NCBI RefSeq assembly: GCF_902833645.1
Contig: NZ_CADFGE010000002.1
Coordinates: 747,158 to 811,157 of the forward strand
Source: Paraburkholderia fungorum
GTDB lineage: Bacteria > Pseudomonadota > Gammaproteobacteria > Burkholderiales > Burkholderiaceae
Length of the DNA: 64,000 nt
Direction of reading: 5' to 3'
The notes under the pieces were generated by a model. The model was not told where the DNA came from and made no database searches. It saw only the letters and a program-made list of their open reading frames with translations. A program made the translations under genes and the position numbers. Shown here piece after piece: positions 41,308 to 49,909 of this stretch. The first letter of the stretch is position 1; every line of letters begins with the position of its first letter.

Positions 41308-42291
41308 TTAGAAATTGAATGAGTCAAACGTACTGGCAGCGAAAAGCCGCTCCATCGGCACCTCCTCGCGAATCAGACCGTCGCTTTTGGCGTAACGCTG
41401 CAATGTATCGAGATCGGCGCGATTCTCCTTTACGCCGTAGCGCCAGTAGTCGTTACCCATCACCGATTTCACACGCTCGAATTCGGAAGTGATCCACGGA
41501 TGCATGACGCGCAACGTGTCGGTGACCGCAAGTTCAGCCAACGCCAGATCCCGTGACTTCCTGAACGCCGCATATACGTTGACCGGCAGCCATGGGTGCT
41601 GCTCGACTAACGTCCGACGGATGCCGAGCATGTGCATGGGCGGAAAAAGGCCTGTCTTGCCGAACCACGCTTCCTCGTCACTCCTGAAGTCTGGAAAGAG
41701 CCGCTGTACGCGTTCGTTGCGACCGAAGCACGACGGCGGCTTCGGCGCGATTACAGCATCGATCTCACCGGCATCAAGCATTCCTGAGAGCGTCTGCTCG
41801 GCGCCTATCGGCTCGATACGGATATCTTCCGGCACGCTGTACGGGACACGCGCCTCACGGCCCGCCTGTTCCAGCCCCCCGACAATCCAGCTTACATCGC
41901 GACTATCAACACCGTATTCGTCACCGAGCATGCCGCGCACCCAGATTCCGGCAGTTTGCTGGAAATCCGGCACGCCGATGCGACAGCCCTTGAGCGCTTG
42001 CGGAGAATCGATACCGCGATCGGTGCGCACATAGATCGCTGAATGGCGAAACGATCTCGACAAAAACACTGGCACACCGATATAGCGGCTTTCTTCACGC
42101 GCCGTAGTCAGTAGATGCGTGCCGAGCGATAACTCGGAGATGTCGAATTCGGCGTGCCGAAATGCGCGCTGAAAAATCGCTTCAGCAGGGCCGCTCATAA
42201 AATTGATCTTGCAACCTTCGATCACGACCTTTCCGTCAAGCAGAGCGCGCGTTCGATCGGTAACCTGGCAAGCCAGTGATAGTTCAAGCAT
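41308..42291 (-). CDS. 4,5-dihydroxyphthalate decarboxylase-like protein (PBP2 fold)
   Basis: The 327-residue protein resembles Pht5-type 4,5-dihydroxyphthalate decarboxylase, a family built on a type-2 periplasmic-binding fold but lacking a signal peptide. Features are LSLACQVTDRTRALLDGKVVIEG at the N-terminus, FDISELSLGTHL, KGCRIGVPDFQQTAGIWVRGML and IEPIGAEQTLSGMLDAGEIDA. Many homologues in Tct operons are not proven decarboxylases, so it may act on another hydroxylated aromatic acid. It opens the minus-strand operon (TctC follows) 173 bp downstream of the GntR gene. I saw no clear promoter in that gap. Confidence 0.82.
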   Translation of the reverse strand: MLELSLACQVTDRTRALLDGKVVIEGCKINFMSGPAEAIFQRAFRHAEFDISELSLGTHLLTTAREESRYIGVPVFLSRSFRHSAIYVRTDRGIDSPQALKGCRIGVPDFQQTAGIWVRGMLGDEYGVDSRDVSWIVGGLEQAGREARVPYSVPEDIRIEPIGAEQTLSGMLDAGEIDAVIAPKPPSCFGRNERVQRLFPDFRSDEEAWFGKTGLFPPMHMLGIRRTLVEQHPWLPVNVYAAFRKSRDLALAELAVTDTLRVMHPWITSEFERVKSVMGNDYWRYGVKENRADLDTLQRYAKSDGLIREEVPMERLFAASTFDSFNF

Positions 42292-42464
42292 AGGAAAAAT
42301 TGCCGTAGGTTGATGTGAAACCCGAGCACAGCCGTCAAAGTATTTTTTGCACTACTACCAATATGGAGTACAAATTAATCCGCTTGCACTTGACCGTTGC
42401 TAGAGCAGCCATATGTATCCGTCAGGTCCTGTGAATCACTATCGACTTGCACCGCTCCACTTCG

Positions 42465-43202
42465 TCAAGGCGTTGCGCTACTGGTTTCCCGGCGATCCCC
42501 ATCCGCTCCGGCGGTCGCCATTCCGTCCAGCGCCATAAGCATCCGCTCCTTGCCTTTCGACACGTGACTGAAGCTCGTTTCATAGCCCAGGGTCGCATTC
42601 CCGGACTTCAAGGCACTGACGATTTCGCGGTGCTCTTCATTCGACTGCAACAGCGCACCGCGCTGAACCAGTCCGTGCACGCGGAACAGATGAAATTCCT
42701 TGACGAAGCCGCGATACAGCTTCGTCAGCCGCGAATTGCCGGTCGAGCGCACCATGTAATCATGGAACTCCAGATTCAGCGGATCAAAGCGCGAGAAGTC
42801 GCCTTTCTCCGCGGCTTCCTGCATCTGGTCGACATACGCATCGAGTTGATTTGCCATTTCTTGCGTCAGAATCGGCGCAAGTAACGACGCTGCCAATGCC
42901 GTAAGCCCCGCGCGCAGATCGTAGACTTCGATCGCGTCGTCGCGCGTTACGCGCTGGATGAATACGCCTCGTTGCGGGATCAGGTATACGAGTCCCAATT
43001 CGGCTAGCGACCGACACGCTTCCCGTACAGGACCGCGACTTACGGAAAGCTTGTCGGCAACAGCCTTTTCGTTCAGCCGTTGTCCAGGTTTGAGCTCACC
43101 GCTCAGGATCATTCGCTCGATCTCGTGCTGGACGACACCGGTCAGCGTGTTCGCCCGAAAGTCAGCCAGAGAGACGGTGGCAGGATTGTGGTCGGTTTCC
43201 AT
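42465..43202 (-). CDS. GntR-family regulator, FCD subfamily, of the Tct/aromatic-acid operon
   Basis: The 245-residue protein has a winged helix-turn-helix (LNEKAVADKLSVSRGPVREACRS) and a helical FCD domain. It is directly upstream of the decarboxylase-like/TctC operon on the same strand. The promoter at 43210-43243 carries a TGTTGACA dyad over its -35 and places the transcription start at or within a base or so of the ATG at 43202; no Shine-Dalgarno site is visible. The mRNA is therefore probably leaderless. Autoregulation through the dyad is likely but inferred. Confidence 0.88.
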   Translation of the reverse strand: METDHNPATVSLADFRANTLTGVVQHEIERMILSGELKPGQRLNEKAVADKLSVSRGPVREACRSLAELGLVYLIPQRGVFIQRVTRDDAIEVYDLRAGLTALAASLLAPILTQEMANQLDAYVDQMQEAAEKGDFSRFDPLNLEFHDYMVRSTGNSRLTKLYRGFVKEFHLFRVHGLVQRGALLQSNEEHREIVSALKSGNATLGYETSFSHVSKGKERMLMALDGMATAGADGDRRETSSATP

Positions 43203-43209
43203 GAAATGC

Positions 43210-43243
43210 AGTCTAGGGAGCCGCCACAAAAATGTCAACATTT
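43210..43243 (-). promoter_or_regulatory. Sigma-70 promoter and candidate operator of the GntR gene
   Basis: On the minus strand TTGACA (43238-43233) and TAGACT (43215-43210) are separated by 17 bases. The -35 is centred in AAATGTTGACATTT, a dyad with six-base arms. The -10 ends only seven bases before the GntR start codon. It is nearly identical to the promoter at 35669-35697. Confidence 0.68.
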
Positions 43244-43398
43244 TATTTTTTTCATTCCGCTGTCACCGGGACTCGCGTAGCAGAAGGAACATGCGTCAGT
43301 CGAGAATACCTATTCCGCCGCTAGTCGCTCCATCGATCCGGCGCTGAACGCCCAACAGACGAGCGCTGACTCGTGCCGACGTCAGCGTCTACATGACG

Positions 43399-43785
43399 TT
43401 ACAGCTGTTTTTCAATTGCAGCCTTATCGATGACCGACCAGACTTCCTGAATCTTGTCGCCGCGAAACTTATTGAAGACGTTTTCGGCGAACGCAACCCG
43501 TTTGCCGTTCACGGGAAGTCCGAGAAACGCACCGAGGGGAGCACAGTCGAAATGCAAACGGCTGGCAATGTGCGGCGGCTCGCAAACGAGGAGTTCAATC
43601 TCGAAGAACAAGTCCGGAATTTCGCGGAAATCTCTTTCAAGCATCTCGCGATACCCTGATGCGCCGATCGTTTTCCCGTTGTATCTCACGTCGTCGCTGA
43701 CAAAACGTCCGAGCTTCGACCAGTCCTGCGCGTTCAGGCAGGCAATATAGTCTCGGTACACTTCCGAAAGATTGACTTCACCCAT
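43399..43785 (-). CDS. SnoaL-like polyketide cyclase / ester cyclase family protein
   Basis: The 128-residue NTF2-fold protein has EVYRDYIACLNAQDWSKLGRFVSDDVRYNG at the start and, in the middle, PDLFFEIELLVCEPPHIASRL. VNGKRVAFAENVFNKFRGDKIQEVW is the ester-cyclase/SnoaL ending. ATG 43785 with GGAAATG upstream is preferred over the longer frame, which would overlap the neighbouring secreted-protein gene. It stands alone, downstream of that gene on the same strand. The role is unknown; family members handle small hydrophobic substrates in secondary or xenobiotic metabolism. Confidence 0.78.
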   Translation of the reverse strand: MGEVNLSEVYRDYIACLNAQDWSKLGRFVSDDVRYNGKTIGASGYREMLERDFREIPDLFFEIELLVCEPPHIASRLHFDCAPLGAFLGLPVNGKRVAFAENVFNKFRGDKIQEVWSVIDKAAIEKQL

Positions 43786-43832
43786 TGTCATTTCCAGCCG
43801 ACGCCCGCGAACGCGATGTTCCCTGTACATGA

Positions 43833-44195
43833 TCAGTGGAGTAACCGCAACCGCCCGTCCGGGTCCTGCGCAATGCGTGAACACCAATGCAGCGGTCCAC
43901 CCTGCTCCGTAGACCAGTCTTCGTCCAGACAATACCGCCCGTCATCGGCAATCGACCAACGGGCCGCAGCTTTGCGTACTCCCTGTTTCGACCCGGGCTT
44001 TGGAAGTCGGCTAACTGTCGCGGTGCCGTCCGCGCCATTGGTCCATTCACGAACGCCACCGTTCTGCCCGATGCGACTCATGGTCGATCCCGGCACCGTA
44101 GAAAGCGCCTGCTCGCGCGTTAGCGCCTCGCCCTCATCCGCCAACGCGCCGGCACTGATGAAGCAAACAGCCAACAATCCGATAAGAGACCGCAT
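43833..44195 (-). CDS. Small secreted protein, DUF995-like
   Basis: The 120-residue protein has a clear signal peptide (MRSLIGLLAVCFISAGALA). The mature part contains WSIADDGRYCLDEDW and a final LHWCSRIAQDPDGRLRLL, resembling DUF995-type periplasmic proteins with two paired cysteines. The two Cys (in RYCLD and HWCSR) probably form a disulfide. It precedes the SnoaL-like gene by 47 bp and may share its transcript. Function is unknown, and the family assignment is by pattern only. Confidence 0.65.
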   Translation of the reverse strand: MRSLIGLLAVCFISAGALADEGEALTREQALSTVPGSTMSRIGQNGGVREWTNGADGTATVSRLPKPGSKQGVRKAAARWSIADDGRYCLDEDWSTEQGGPLHWCSRIAQDPDGRLRLLH

Positions 44196-44449
44196 ACTCC
44201 CTCCACATTTCTTTCGCTTTACACACCTAAGGACTCGGGAAACGCTTCTACAAAATTGCGCGGATTGACTGGCTTGCGGTTAAGTCTAGTTCACTATGTC
44301 GACATATGCATCTGAAGGGGCGATTCCGACCCGATGCGGGCAGCCAATTTCTTGAAATCGGACGCCCATCAGGCCGGCTTCAAATCCATAATATTAGTCA
44401 GCCAAAGTCTGGTACGCTGCGCCCTTTGCTACCGCTTGCATTGGACCCG

Positions 44450-44839
44450 ATGGATACCCCTTTCAACGATCGCGGCGTGTCGGTCACGCGTAACGCACTT
44501 TCATCGGCCGGCCAGGTCTTTCCGCTACGCGACATTGTCGACGTGCAGGTCGTCACCGTGCAGAAGAACAAGGTCCTGCCATACACGATCTCGCTCTTCG
44601 GACTCGCGGGCGCGATTGTCGGCGGCATATGGCGCTCGCCCGTCGGCATGGTGTGCGGCACGATGCTGATCGTGGTTGGCTGGCTCACGTGGGCAACCCA
44701 GGACGTCACGCACCGGTTGATGGTGCAGACCGGCAATGGAGAACGTGAAGCCCTTATGAGCATCGACCGCGAGTTCGTCGAACGCGTTGCGGCGGCCGTG
44801 CACGAGGCGAAGGCAGCCGCTGCGGCGCCAAAGGCCTGA
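44450..44839 (+). CDS. Small inner-membrane protein, DUF6232-like
   Basis: The 129-residue protein begins MDTPFNDRGVSVTRNALSSA, with a short beta-rich segment (VFPLRDIVDVQVVTVQKNK), two adjacent membrane helices (TISLFGLAGAIVGGIWRSP and MVCGTMLIVVGWLTWATQ) and a cytoplasmic C-terminal amphipathic helix rich in Ala and Lys. This layout matches DUF6232. No function is known. It stands alone; the gap on its left (44196-44449) holds nothing else I recognise. The start at 44450 is by family pattern; the Shine-Dalgarno site is weak. Confidence 0.72.
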   Translation: MDTPFNDRGVSVTRNALSSAGQVFPLRDIVDVQVVTVQKNKVLPYTISLFGLAGAIVGGIWRSPVGMVCGTMLIVVGWLTWATQDVTHRLMVQTGNGEREALMSIDREFVERVAAAVHEAKAAAAAPKA

Positions 44840-44981
44840 GTCGCGGACGCACGCAGAACGCCGGCGCGCGTTAACACAATTTTGATTCGCGGCGCGGCAG
44901 CTTTTGCGCGTCGTTGAGGTGCGCGCCGCTAGAGTGGTTGGGTATCAACAACGCGCGCCGCCTCGCCGAATCGGCGCAACC

Positions 44982-45335
44982 ATGATGCTCACGTCAGTAG
45001 CAACGCCTGAAATCTCCACCACTCGCGCACCCCGTGCACCGCGCGAATTACACACTCCCCGCCGCACGCATATCGTCGTGCCGCTCGTCATCATCGACGT
45101 CACCGTGCCGGGCACCTCGTCGGCCAATGGACGGCGCGCGTTGCATGCCGCGCTCGGAGACGATCTGCGTCTCTACATCGTGACCGTCGATCGGCAGCAC
45201 GAGCGCGTGACTTTTCGTGTCGAAGTCACCTCGCGCTCGCTCGACGACGTGATCGGCCTGCTGGCGGCCACCCTCGATCGCGCCACGCTCGGTCGCGCGC
45301 AAGCCACCGTGATCCGCCGCCCGCGCGTCTTTTGA
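44982..45335 (+). CDS. Conserved hypothetical protein
   Basis: The 117-residue protein has an Arg/Pro/Thr-rich N-terminus and a C-terminal part with alternating strands (HIVVPLVIIDVTVPG, DDLRLYIVTVDRQHERVTFRVEV) and a helix (LDDVIGLLAATLDRATLG). That order suggests a small alpha/beta domain of ferredoxin-like type, but no family is recognised. It lacks a signal peptide. Start choice is uncertain (ATGs at 44982 and 44985; an upstream TTG at 44904). Its stop codon lies inside an FNR-type box. Confidence 0.5.
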   Translation: MMLTSVATPEISTTRAPRAPRELHTPRRTHIVVPLVIIDVTVPGTSSANGRRALHAALGDDLRLYIVTVDRQHERVTFRVEVTSRSLDDVIGLLAATLDRATLGRAQATVIRRPRVF

Positions 45336-45345
45336 CATAGATCAA
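45332..45345. promoter_or_regulatory. FNR/ANR-type box
   Basis: TTGACATAGATCAA matches the FNR/ANR consensus TTGAT-N4-ATCAA in nine of ten defined bases. It overlaps the stop of the small hypothetical gene and lies 252 bp before the DUF3443 lipoprotein start, so if functional it would serve that gene with a long leader. The rest of the 45346-45597 gap shows no other clear element. Confidence 0.4.
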
Positions 45346-45597
45346 AGTTTGCACGGACGACTGGCTAGTCGTCCGCAGATCTTTACACATCTTTGCAATT
45401 GCCCGCGAGTGGCCATGTAGAGTCGCCGCTCCTGTTACCGCGTGTCCCCTCCCGCAGGCCCTCGCAAGCGTCCCGGTTTCCCCGCCCACGCCACGGCAAT
45501 CCAGTGAGATTGCCATCAGTGCTGTTCGAGTTGTCCACCCCGCAGCTCACCATGCATCGCCTTCGCCAGGGACCCGCCTTTTGCAAAGCGTGATCCT

Positions 45598-46701
45598 ATG
45601 TCCTTGTCGTCTCTCGATGCCGCACGCCGGCATGCCGGTTCTGATTTCCTTGCTCAACTCCGTCGTTCAGCCGCAGCAGCGCTGATCGCAGTGGGCGCGC
45701 TCGCCGCACTGACCGGCTGCTCCGTCACCTTCCCTACCCCCACACCGCCGCCCGCTCAAGCCGCGCTGATCAACGGCGGCAACGACGGTATGCTGATTCC
45801 GTTGCATGTGGAGCGCGCGGACGAAGATCACGCGCGTCTCGGCCTGCCGATCCAACTCGACGGCAAGGCGTTGTACATGGCGCTCGACACCGGAACGCAA
45901 GGCACGCGGGTGCTGAAATCGGTGCTGCCCGGTTCGAACTATCCGAGTGCCGGCGGGGTGAGCTCGCTGTCGTTCGCGAACGGCGTGGAAATTCTCGGCT
46001 CGTCCATCAAGCTGCCGTTCAGCGTGGCCGGCACCAAGCCAGCGCTGATCGCCGCGCAGGCGGTGGACGTCGTGCGCTGCCTGCCGAACGCTCGCAAATG
46101 CGCCGGGATGGATGGCTACACCGGCGAATTCGGCTGGGCGTTTTCGGGCATCGTCGGCGTAGGCGCCGCGCAGCCGGACGATAGTTGCTGCACTCAACCC
46201 TTGCGCGCGTTGCCCGGCAACATCGGTCAACGCTATCTGGTGCACGCCAACTTCGCGAAGCCGTATATGGTGTTGAGCCCGTCGAATACGCTTACCAAAG
46301 ACTACACGATGGCGCCGATGACAGTCTCGAAAGACGGTACGGCGCAATGGCCGCGGGGCTGCGTGAACGTAGGCGGCAAGATGACCTTCTGCGCGCCGCT
46401 GGTGTTCGCCACCGGCAGCACGGGCATGATCCGCATCGAAACCGACAAAGCGCCCAACTGGACCGGCGACGGTGAAGCGGGCAGCGTGCTCGACCAGGGC
46501 AACTATGAAGCGGCTATCGGCACGGGTTCATGGGTGCATCGTTACGAAAAAGCGCAAGTCACGATCGTCAAGGCGAAGCCGGATGCGAACCGGATCGTGG
46601 TCGGTTTGATGGCTATGCAAAATATCGATGTTCTATTCGACTTCGCGAACCGGCAGCTCGGTTTGTATGCGGCCCAGCAAAGCGAACGATTCGCCCCGTG
46701 A
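45598..46701 (+). CDS. DUF3443 lipoprotein with aspartic-protease-like lobes
   Basis: The 367-residue precursor has an N-terminal export helix and lipobox LTGC (Cys at about 41), so it is a lipoprotein. A Pro/Thr linker is followed by a domain with the DTG motif (YMALDTGTQGTRVL) and, about 170 residues later, FATGSTGMIRIE at the place where a pepsin-like second DTG would be. The second Asp is replaced by Ala, so it is either inactive or uses one Asp. Cys-rich segments (VRCLPNARKCAG, DDSCCTQPL) suggest disulfides. The family is DUF3443 of Burkholderiales; function unknown. Confidence 0.82.
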   Translation: MSLSSLDAARRHAGSDFLAQLRRSAAAALIAVGALAALTGCSVTFPTPTPPPAQAALINGGNDGMLIPLHVERADEDHARLGLPIQLDGKALYMALDTGTQGTRVLKSVLPGSNYPSAGGVSSLSFANGVEILGSSIKLPFSVAGTKPALIAAQAVDVVRCLPNARKCAGMDGYTGEFGWAFSGIVGVGAAQPDDSCCTQPLRALPGNIGQRYLVHANFAKPYMVLSPSNTLTKDYTMAPMTVSKDGTAQWPRGCVNVGGKMTFCAPLVFATGSTGMIRIETDKAPNWTGDGEAGSVLDQGNYEAAIGTGSWVHRYEKAQVTIVKAKPDANRIVVGLMAMQNIDVLFDFANRQLGLYAAQQSERFAP

Positions 46702-46716
46702 GATTCATCGCTCGAT

Positions 46717-46753
46717 AAAAAGGCCGTGCGAAAAAAATCGCACGGCCTTTTTT
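46717..46753. terminator. Bidirectional terminator between DUF3443 and glgP genes
   Basis: GGCCGTGCGA (46722-46731) pairs perfectly with TCGCACGGCC (46738-46747) with a short A-rich loop. A-run before and T-run after (TTTTTTCTTTT) give terminators on both strands for the convergent genes. Confidence 0.9.
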
Positions 46754-46784
46754 CTTTTAAACACGCACCACAACCGCGTTCGTA

Positions 46785-49238
46785 TCACGCCATATTGAGC
46801 GGATTCACGTGCCAGATGTTGCGTGCATATTCGCCGATGGTGCGATCCGACGAAAACTGCCCCATGCCCGCGACATTCTCGATCGCGCTCTCGGCCCATG
46901 CGCGCCGGTCAATGAACCGCGCGTCCACTTCGTCCTGTGCTTTCGCAAACGCGGCGAAATCGGCAAGCACCATATAGTGGTCACCCCAATCCACCAACGT
47001 GTGAAAGATATCCGAGAAGCGCAGTGGATCGTCCGGCGAGAAGAAGCCCGTGCGAATCTGGTCGAGCGCCATGCGCAGTTCCGGATTCTCCTCGTATAGT
47101 TGTCGCGGCCGGTAGCCGGTGGCGCGCAGGCTGTCCACTTCGTCAGCGGTATGGCCGAAGATAAAGATGTTGTCGCGCCCTACGGCGTCGCAGATCTCGA
47201 TGTTGGCGCCGTCCATCGTGCCGATTGTCAACGCGCCGTTCAGCGCGAGCTTCATGTTGCCGGTTCCCGAGGCTTCGGTGCCGGCCATCGAAATCTGCTC
47301 CGACAGATCGGCCGCCGGAATGATCAACTCAGCCACGCTCACGCCGTAGTTCGGCACAAACACCACCTTCAGACGATCGCCGATCAACGGATCGTGATTG
47401 ACCTTCTCGCTGACGTCGCCGATCAGCTTGATGATCGTCTTCGCCATGCGATAGGCGGAAGCGGCCTTGCCGGCAAACAGCACCACGCGCGGCACCCAAT
47501 CGCGCTCCGGATTCGCACGAATCTGGTTGTAGCGGACGATCACGTGCAGCACGTTCAGCAACTGCCGCTTGTATTCGTGAATGCGCTTGACCTGCAGATC
47601 GAACAACGCATCGGGATCGAAATGCAGCTTCGTGTGATGCGCGAGCCGCTGCACGAGCCGCAGTTTGTTCTGCCGTTTGGCTTCGCGGAAAGCGTCGATA
47701 AACGCGCTGTCGTTGCGCAGCGTGCGCAGTTGGTCCAGCTCGAGCAGATTGCTGCGCCAATCCTTGCCTATCTGCTGATCGATCAGCGATGACAGTGACG
47801 GATTCGCCTGCGCCAGCCAGCGCCGCGGCGTGATGCCGTTGGTGACGTTGGTGAAACGGTCCGGATAGATGCGCGCGAAGTCGGCGAAGATATCGCGCGT
47901 CATCAGTTGCGAATGCAATTTCGATACGCCATTCACCTTGTGACTCGCGACAATCGCCAGATACGCCATCCGCACACGCCGTTGGCCATATTCGTCGACC
48001 AGCGAAATGCGGCGGATCATCTCGCCGTCATGTCCCGATTGCTCGCTGACATGCTTGAGAAATCCCGCATTGATCTCGAAGATGATCTCCAGATGACGCG
48101 GCAAAAGCCGCGCAAGCATCTCGACGTCCCACGTTTCCAGCGCTTCGGGCATCAAGGTGTGATTCGTGTACGAGAAAATTTTCGTAACGTGCTGCCATGC
48201 CTTGTCCCATGGCTGATGGTGAACGTCCACCAGCAAACGCATGAGCTCCGGAATCGCCAGCACCGGGTGCGTATCGTTCAGATGCACCGCGACTTTTTCG
48301 GAGAAACGCCCGAACGTGCTGTGCGTGCGCTGATAGCGGCGAATCAGATCCTGCATCGTCGCGGAAACAAAGAAGTATTCCTGACGAAGCCGCAACTCGC
48401 GGCCGGCCGGTGTCGAATCGTCCGGATAGAGCAGCCGTGAGACGTTCTCAGACATGTTCTTGGTGTCGACCGCGTTGCGGTAGTCGCCACGATTGAATGC
48501 ACCCAGGTCGAGCTCTTCGGTGGCACGCGCGGACCACAGGCGCAGCGTGTTCGTTGCACTGGTCGCGTAACCGGGGATCACCGTGTCGTAGGCCGTGGCA
48601 TTCACATGCTCGGTGTCGATCCATTCGACATGCTCGCCGCGCTGCACGGTACGTCCGCCGAAGTGCACCATGTACTTGATCTCAGGCCGCGGAAACTCCC
48701 ACGGATTGCCCGCCCGCAGCCAGTAGTCCGGCGCCTCCACCTGCTCGCCGTTGACGATCTCCTGGCGGAACATGCCGTATTCGTAACGGATGCCGTAACC
48801 GAAACCCGGAATGCCGAGCGTCGCCATCGAATCGAGAAAACAGGCCGCGAGCCGCCCGAGGCCACCGTTGCCGAGGGCAGCGTCCGGCTCGATGTTGACC
48901 AGCATCTCCATGTCGACGCCGAGACTCGCGAGCGCTTCCTTCATCTGATCGTGAATGCCGAGCGCGAGTAACGCGTTCGTAAACGTTCGGCCGATCAGGA
49001 ACTCCATCGACAGGTAATAGACGCGCTTGACGTCCTGTTCATATTGCAGGCGCGTGGTCTTCATCCAGCGCGCGACCAGCCGGTCGCGCACGGCGAGTGC
49101 GGCGGCGTGCAGCCAGTCATGCGGGTGAGCGGTAACGGCGTCCTTGCCGACACCGTACATCATGCGATTGGAAATTGAGCGCCGTAGCGCGTCGACGGTA
49201 CTGTTGAGCTGGTCGAATTCCAGATCGACGGCTGTCAT
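46785..49238 (-). CDS. glgP: Glycogen/starch/alpha-glucan phosphorylase
   Basis: The 817-residue enzyme releases glucose 1-phosphate from alpha-1,4-glucans using pyridoxal phosphate. Clear motifs are YYLSMEFLIGRTFTNALLAL, EPDAALGNGGLGRLAACFLD, and near the PLP lysine TEASGTGNMKLALNGALTIG followed by TMDGANIEI. ATG 49238 with GGAGG upstream is used. Length is normal for bacterial GlgP. No other glycogen gene is in the window. About 670 bp (49239-49909) separate it from the next gene. Confidence 0.96.
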   Translation of the reverse strand: MTAVDLEFDQLNSTVDALRRSISNRMMYGVGKDAVTAHPHDWLHAAALAVRDRLVARWMKTTRLQYEQDVKRVYYLSMEFLIGRTFTNALLALGIHDQMKEALASLGVDMEMLVNIEPDAALGNGGLGRLAACFLDSMATLGIPGFGYGIRYEYGMFRQEIVNGEQVEAPDYWLRAGNPWEFPRPEIKYMVHFGGRTVQRGEHVEWIDTEHVNATAYDTVIPGYATSATNTLRLWSARATEELDLGAFNRGDYRNAVDTKNMSENVSRLLYPDDSTPAGRELRLRQEYFFVSATMQDLIRRYQRTHSTFGRFSEKVAVHLNDTHPVLAIPELMRLLVDVHHQPWDKAWQHVTKIFSYTNHTLMPEALETWDVEMLARLLPRHLEIIFEINAGFLKHVSEQSGHDGEMIRRISLVDEYGQRRVRMAYLAIVASHKVNGVSKLHSQLMTRDIFADFARIYPDRFTNVTNGITPRRWLAQANPSLSSLIDQQIGKDWRSNLLELDQLRTLRNDSAFIDAFREAKRQNKLRLVQRLAHHTKLHFDPDALFDLQVKRIHEYKRQLLNVLHVIVRYNQIRANPERDWVPRVVLFAGKAASAYRMAKTIIKLIGDVSEKVNHDPLIGDRLKVVFVPNYGVSVAELIIPAADLSEQISMAGTEASGTGNMKLALNGALTIGTMDGANIEICDAVGRDNIFIFGHTADEVDSLRATGYRPRQLYEENPELRMALDQIRTGFFSPDDPLRFSDIFHTLVDWGDHYMVLADFAAFAKAQDEVDARFIDRRAWAESAIENVAGMGQFSSDRTIGEYARNIWHVNPLNMA

Positions 49239-49909
49239 CGAAGCCTCCGGGAAATAGCGACACGACCTACGCAAACCGCATGGATGACGGACGGGAGGCG
49301 CGTGCCGGTCTGGCGGGTTAATAAGCAGAGTAGGACATTTTACGGCCCGTGAACATCGGCGAGCCAGAGCGGGGGTTCACGCACATGCCATGCCTACTGG
49401 AAGGTGGCGCTTCACGGATTTTGCGCACGGACGCGGTGCAAACCGCCCGCACGCGGCACTGCGCGCGTGCATCGGCCCGCAAAACAGGCAGGCGATGGCG
49501 AGGGGTGAAGGCCCCCTGCGTCGCAGAAGCATGCACGATTATTTTTTCGATGTGTGACTGGCCGATGAATGCGTTGACTGATTCGATGCGTGGTCAAATC
49601 GGAGCACCTCGTCTGCTGAACGGTTATGTGAAGTGAGGTGTGACAAGGTGAAACGCGCGTCAGTTCGAAGACGCGAGGCCGGGGTGACCGTTAGTTGCGT
49701 GTTAGCTGCAGTTTCGCTGCGTCATAGGCAGCTTACAAAGCGCCTCCGCCCCGCCAGGCTCCCAGCACGATTTCCGCGTCTCTGTAACAATCGCTTCATT
49801 CGCCGCGCGAGCCGCCTGGAACACTGCACTCGGCCTCTGCGCGCTTCATTCCATGCAACCCTGCCACTGGCGCGCCGCGCTGTCCTTCGGACGCGCCCGG
49901 TGCTGCGCC
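49239..49909. other. Intergenic region between divergent glgP and DHA2 exporter genes, no gene seen
   Basis: About 670 bp. Open frames here (for example 49349-49636) are short, rich in Arg/Ala/Cys and lack family features, as expected by chance in GC-rich DNA. It must contain both promoters. I saw no strong dyad, RNA gene or remnant. Confidence 0.5.

Noticed and set aside
42333..42338. TTGACG as -35 of the Tct operon
   Set aside because: No acceptable -10 at 16-18 bases; the operon's own promoter remains unidentified.
49349..49636. 95-codon ORF between glgP and the DHA2 exporter
   Set aside because: Arg/Ala/Cys-rich composition typical of chance frames, with no domain or ribosome site.
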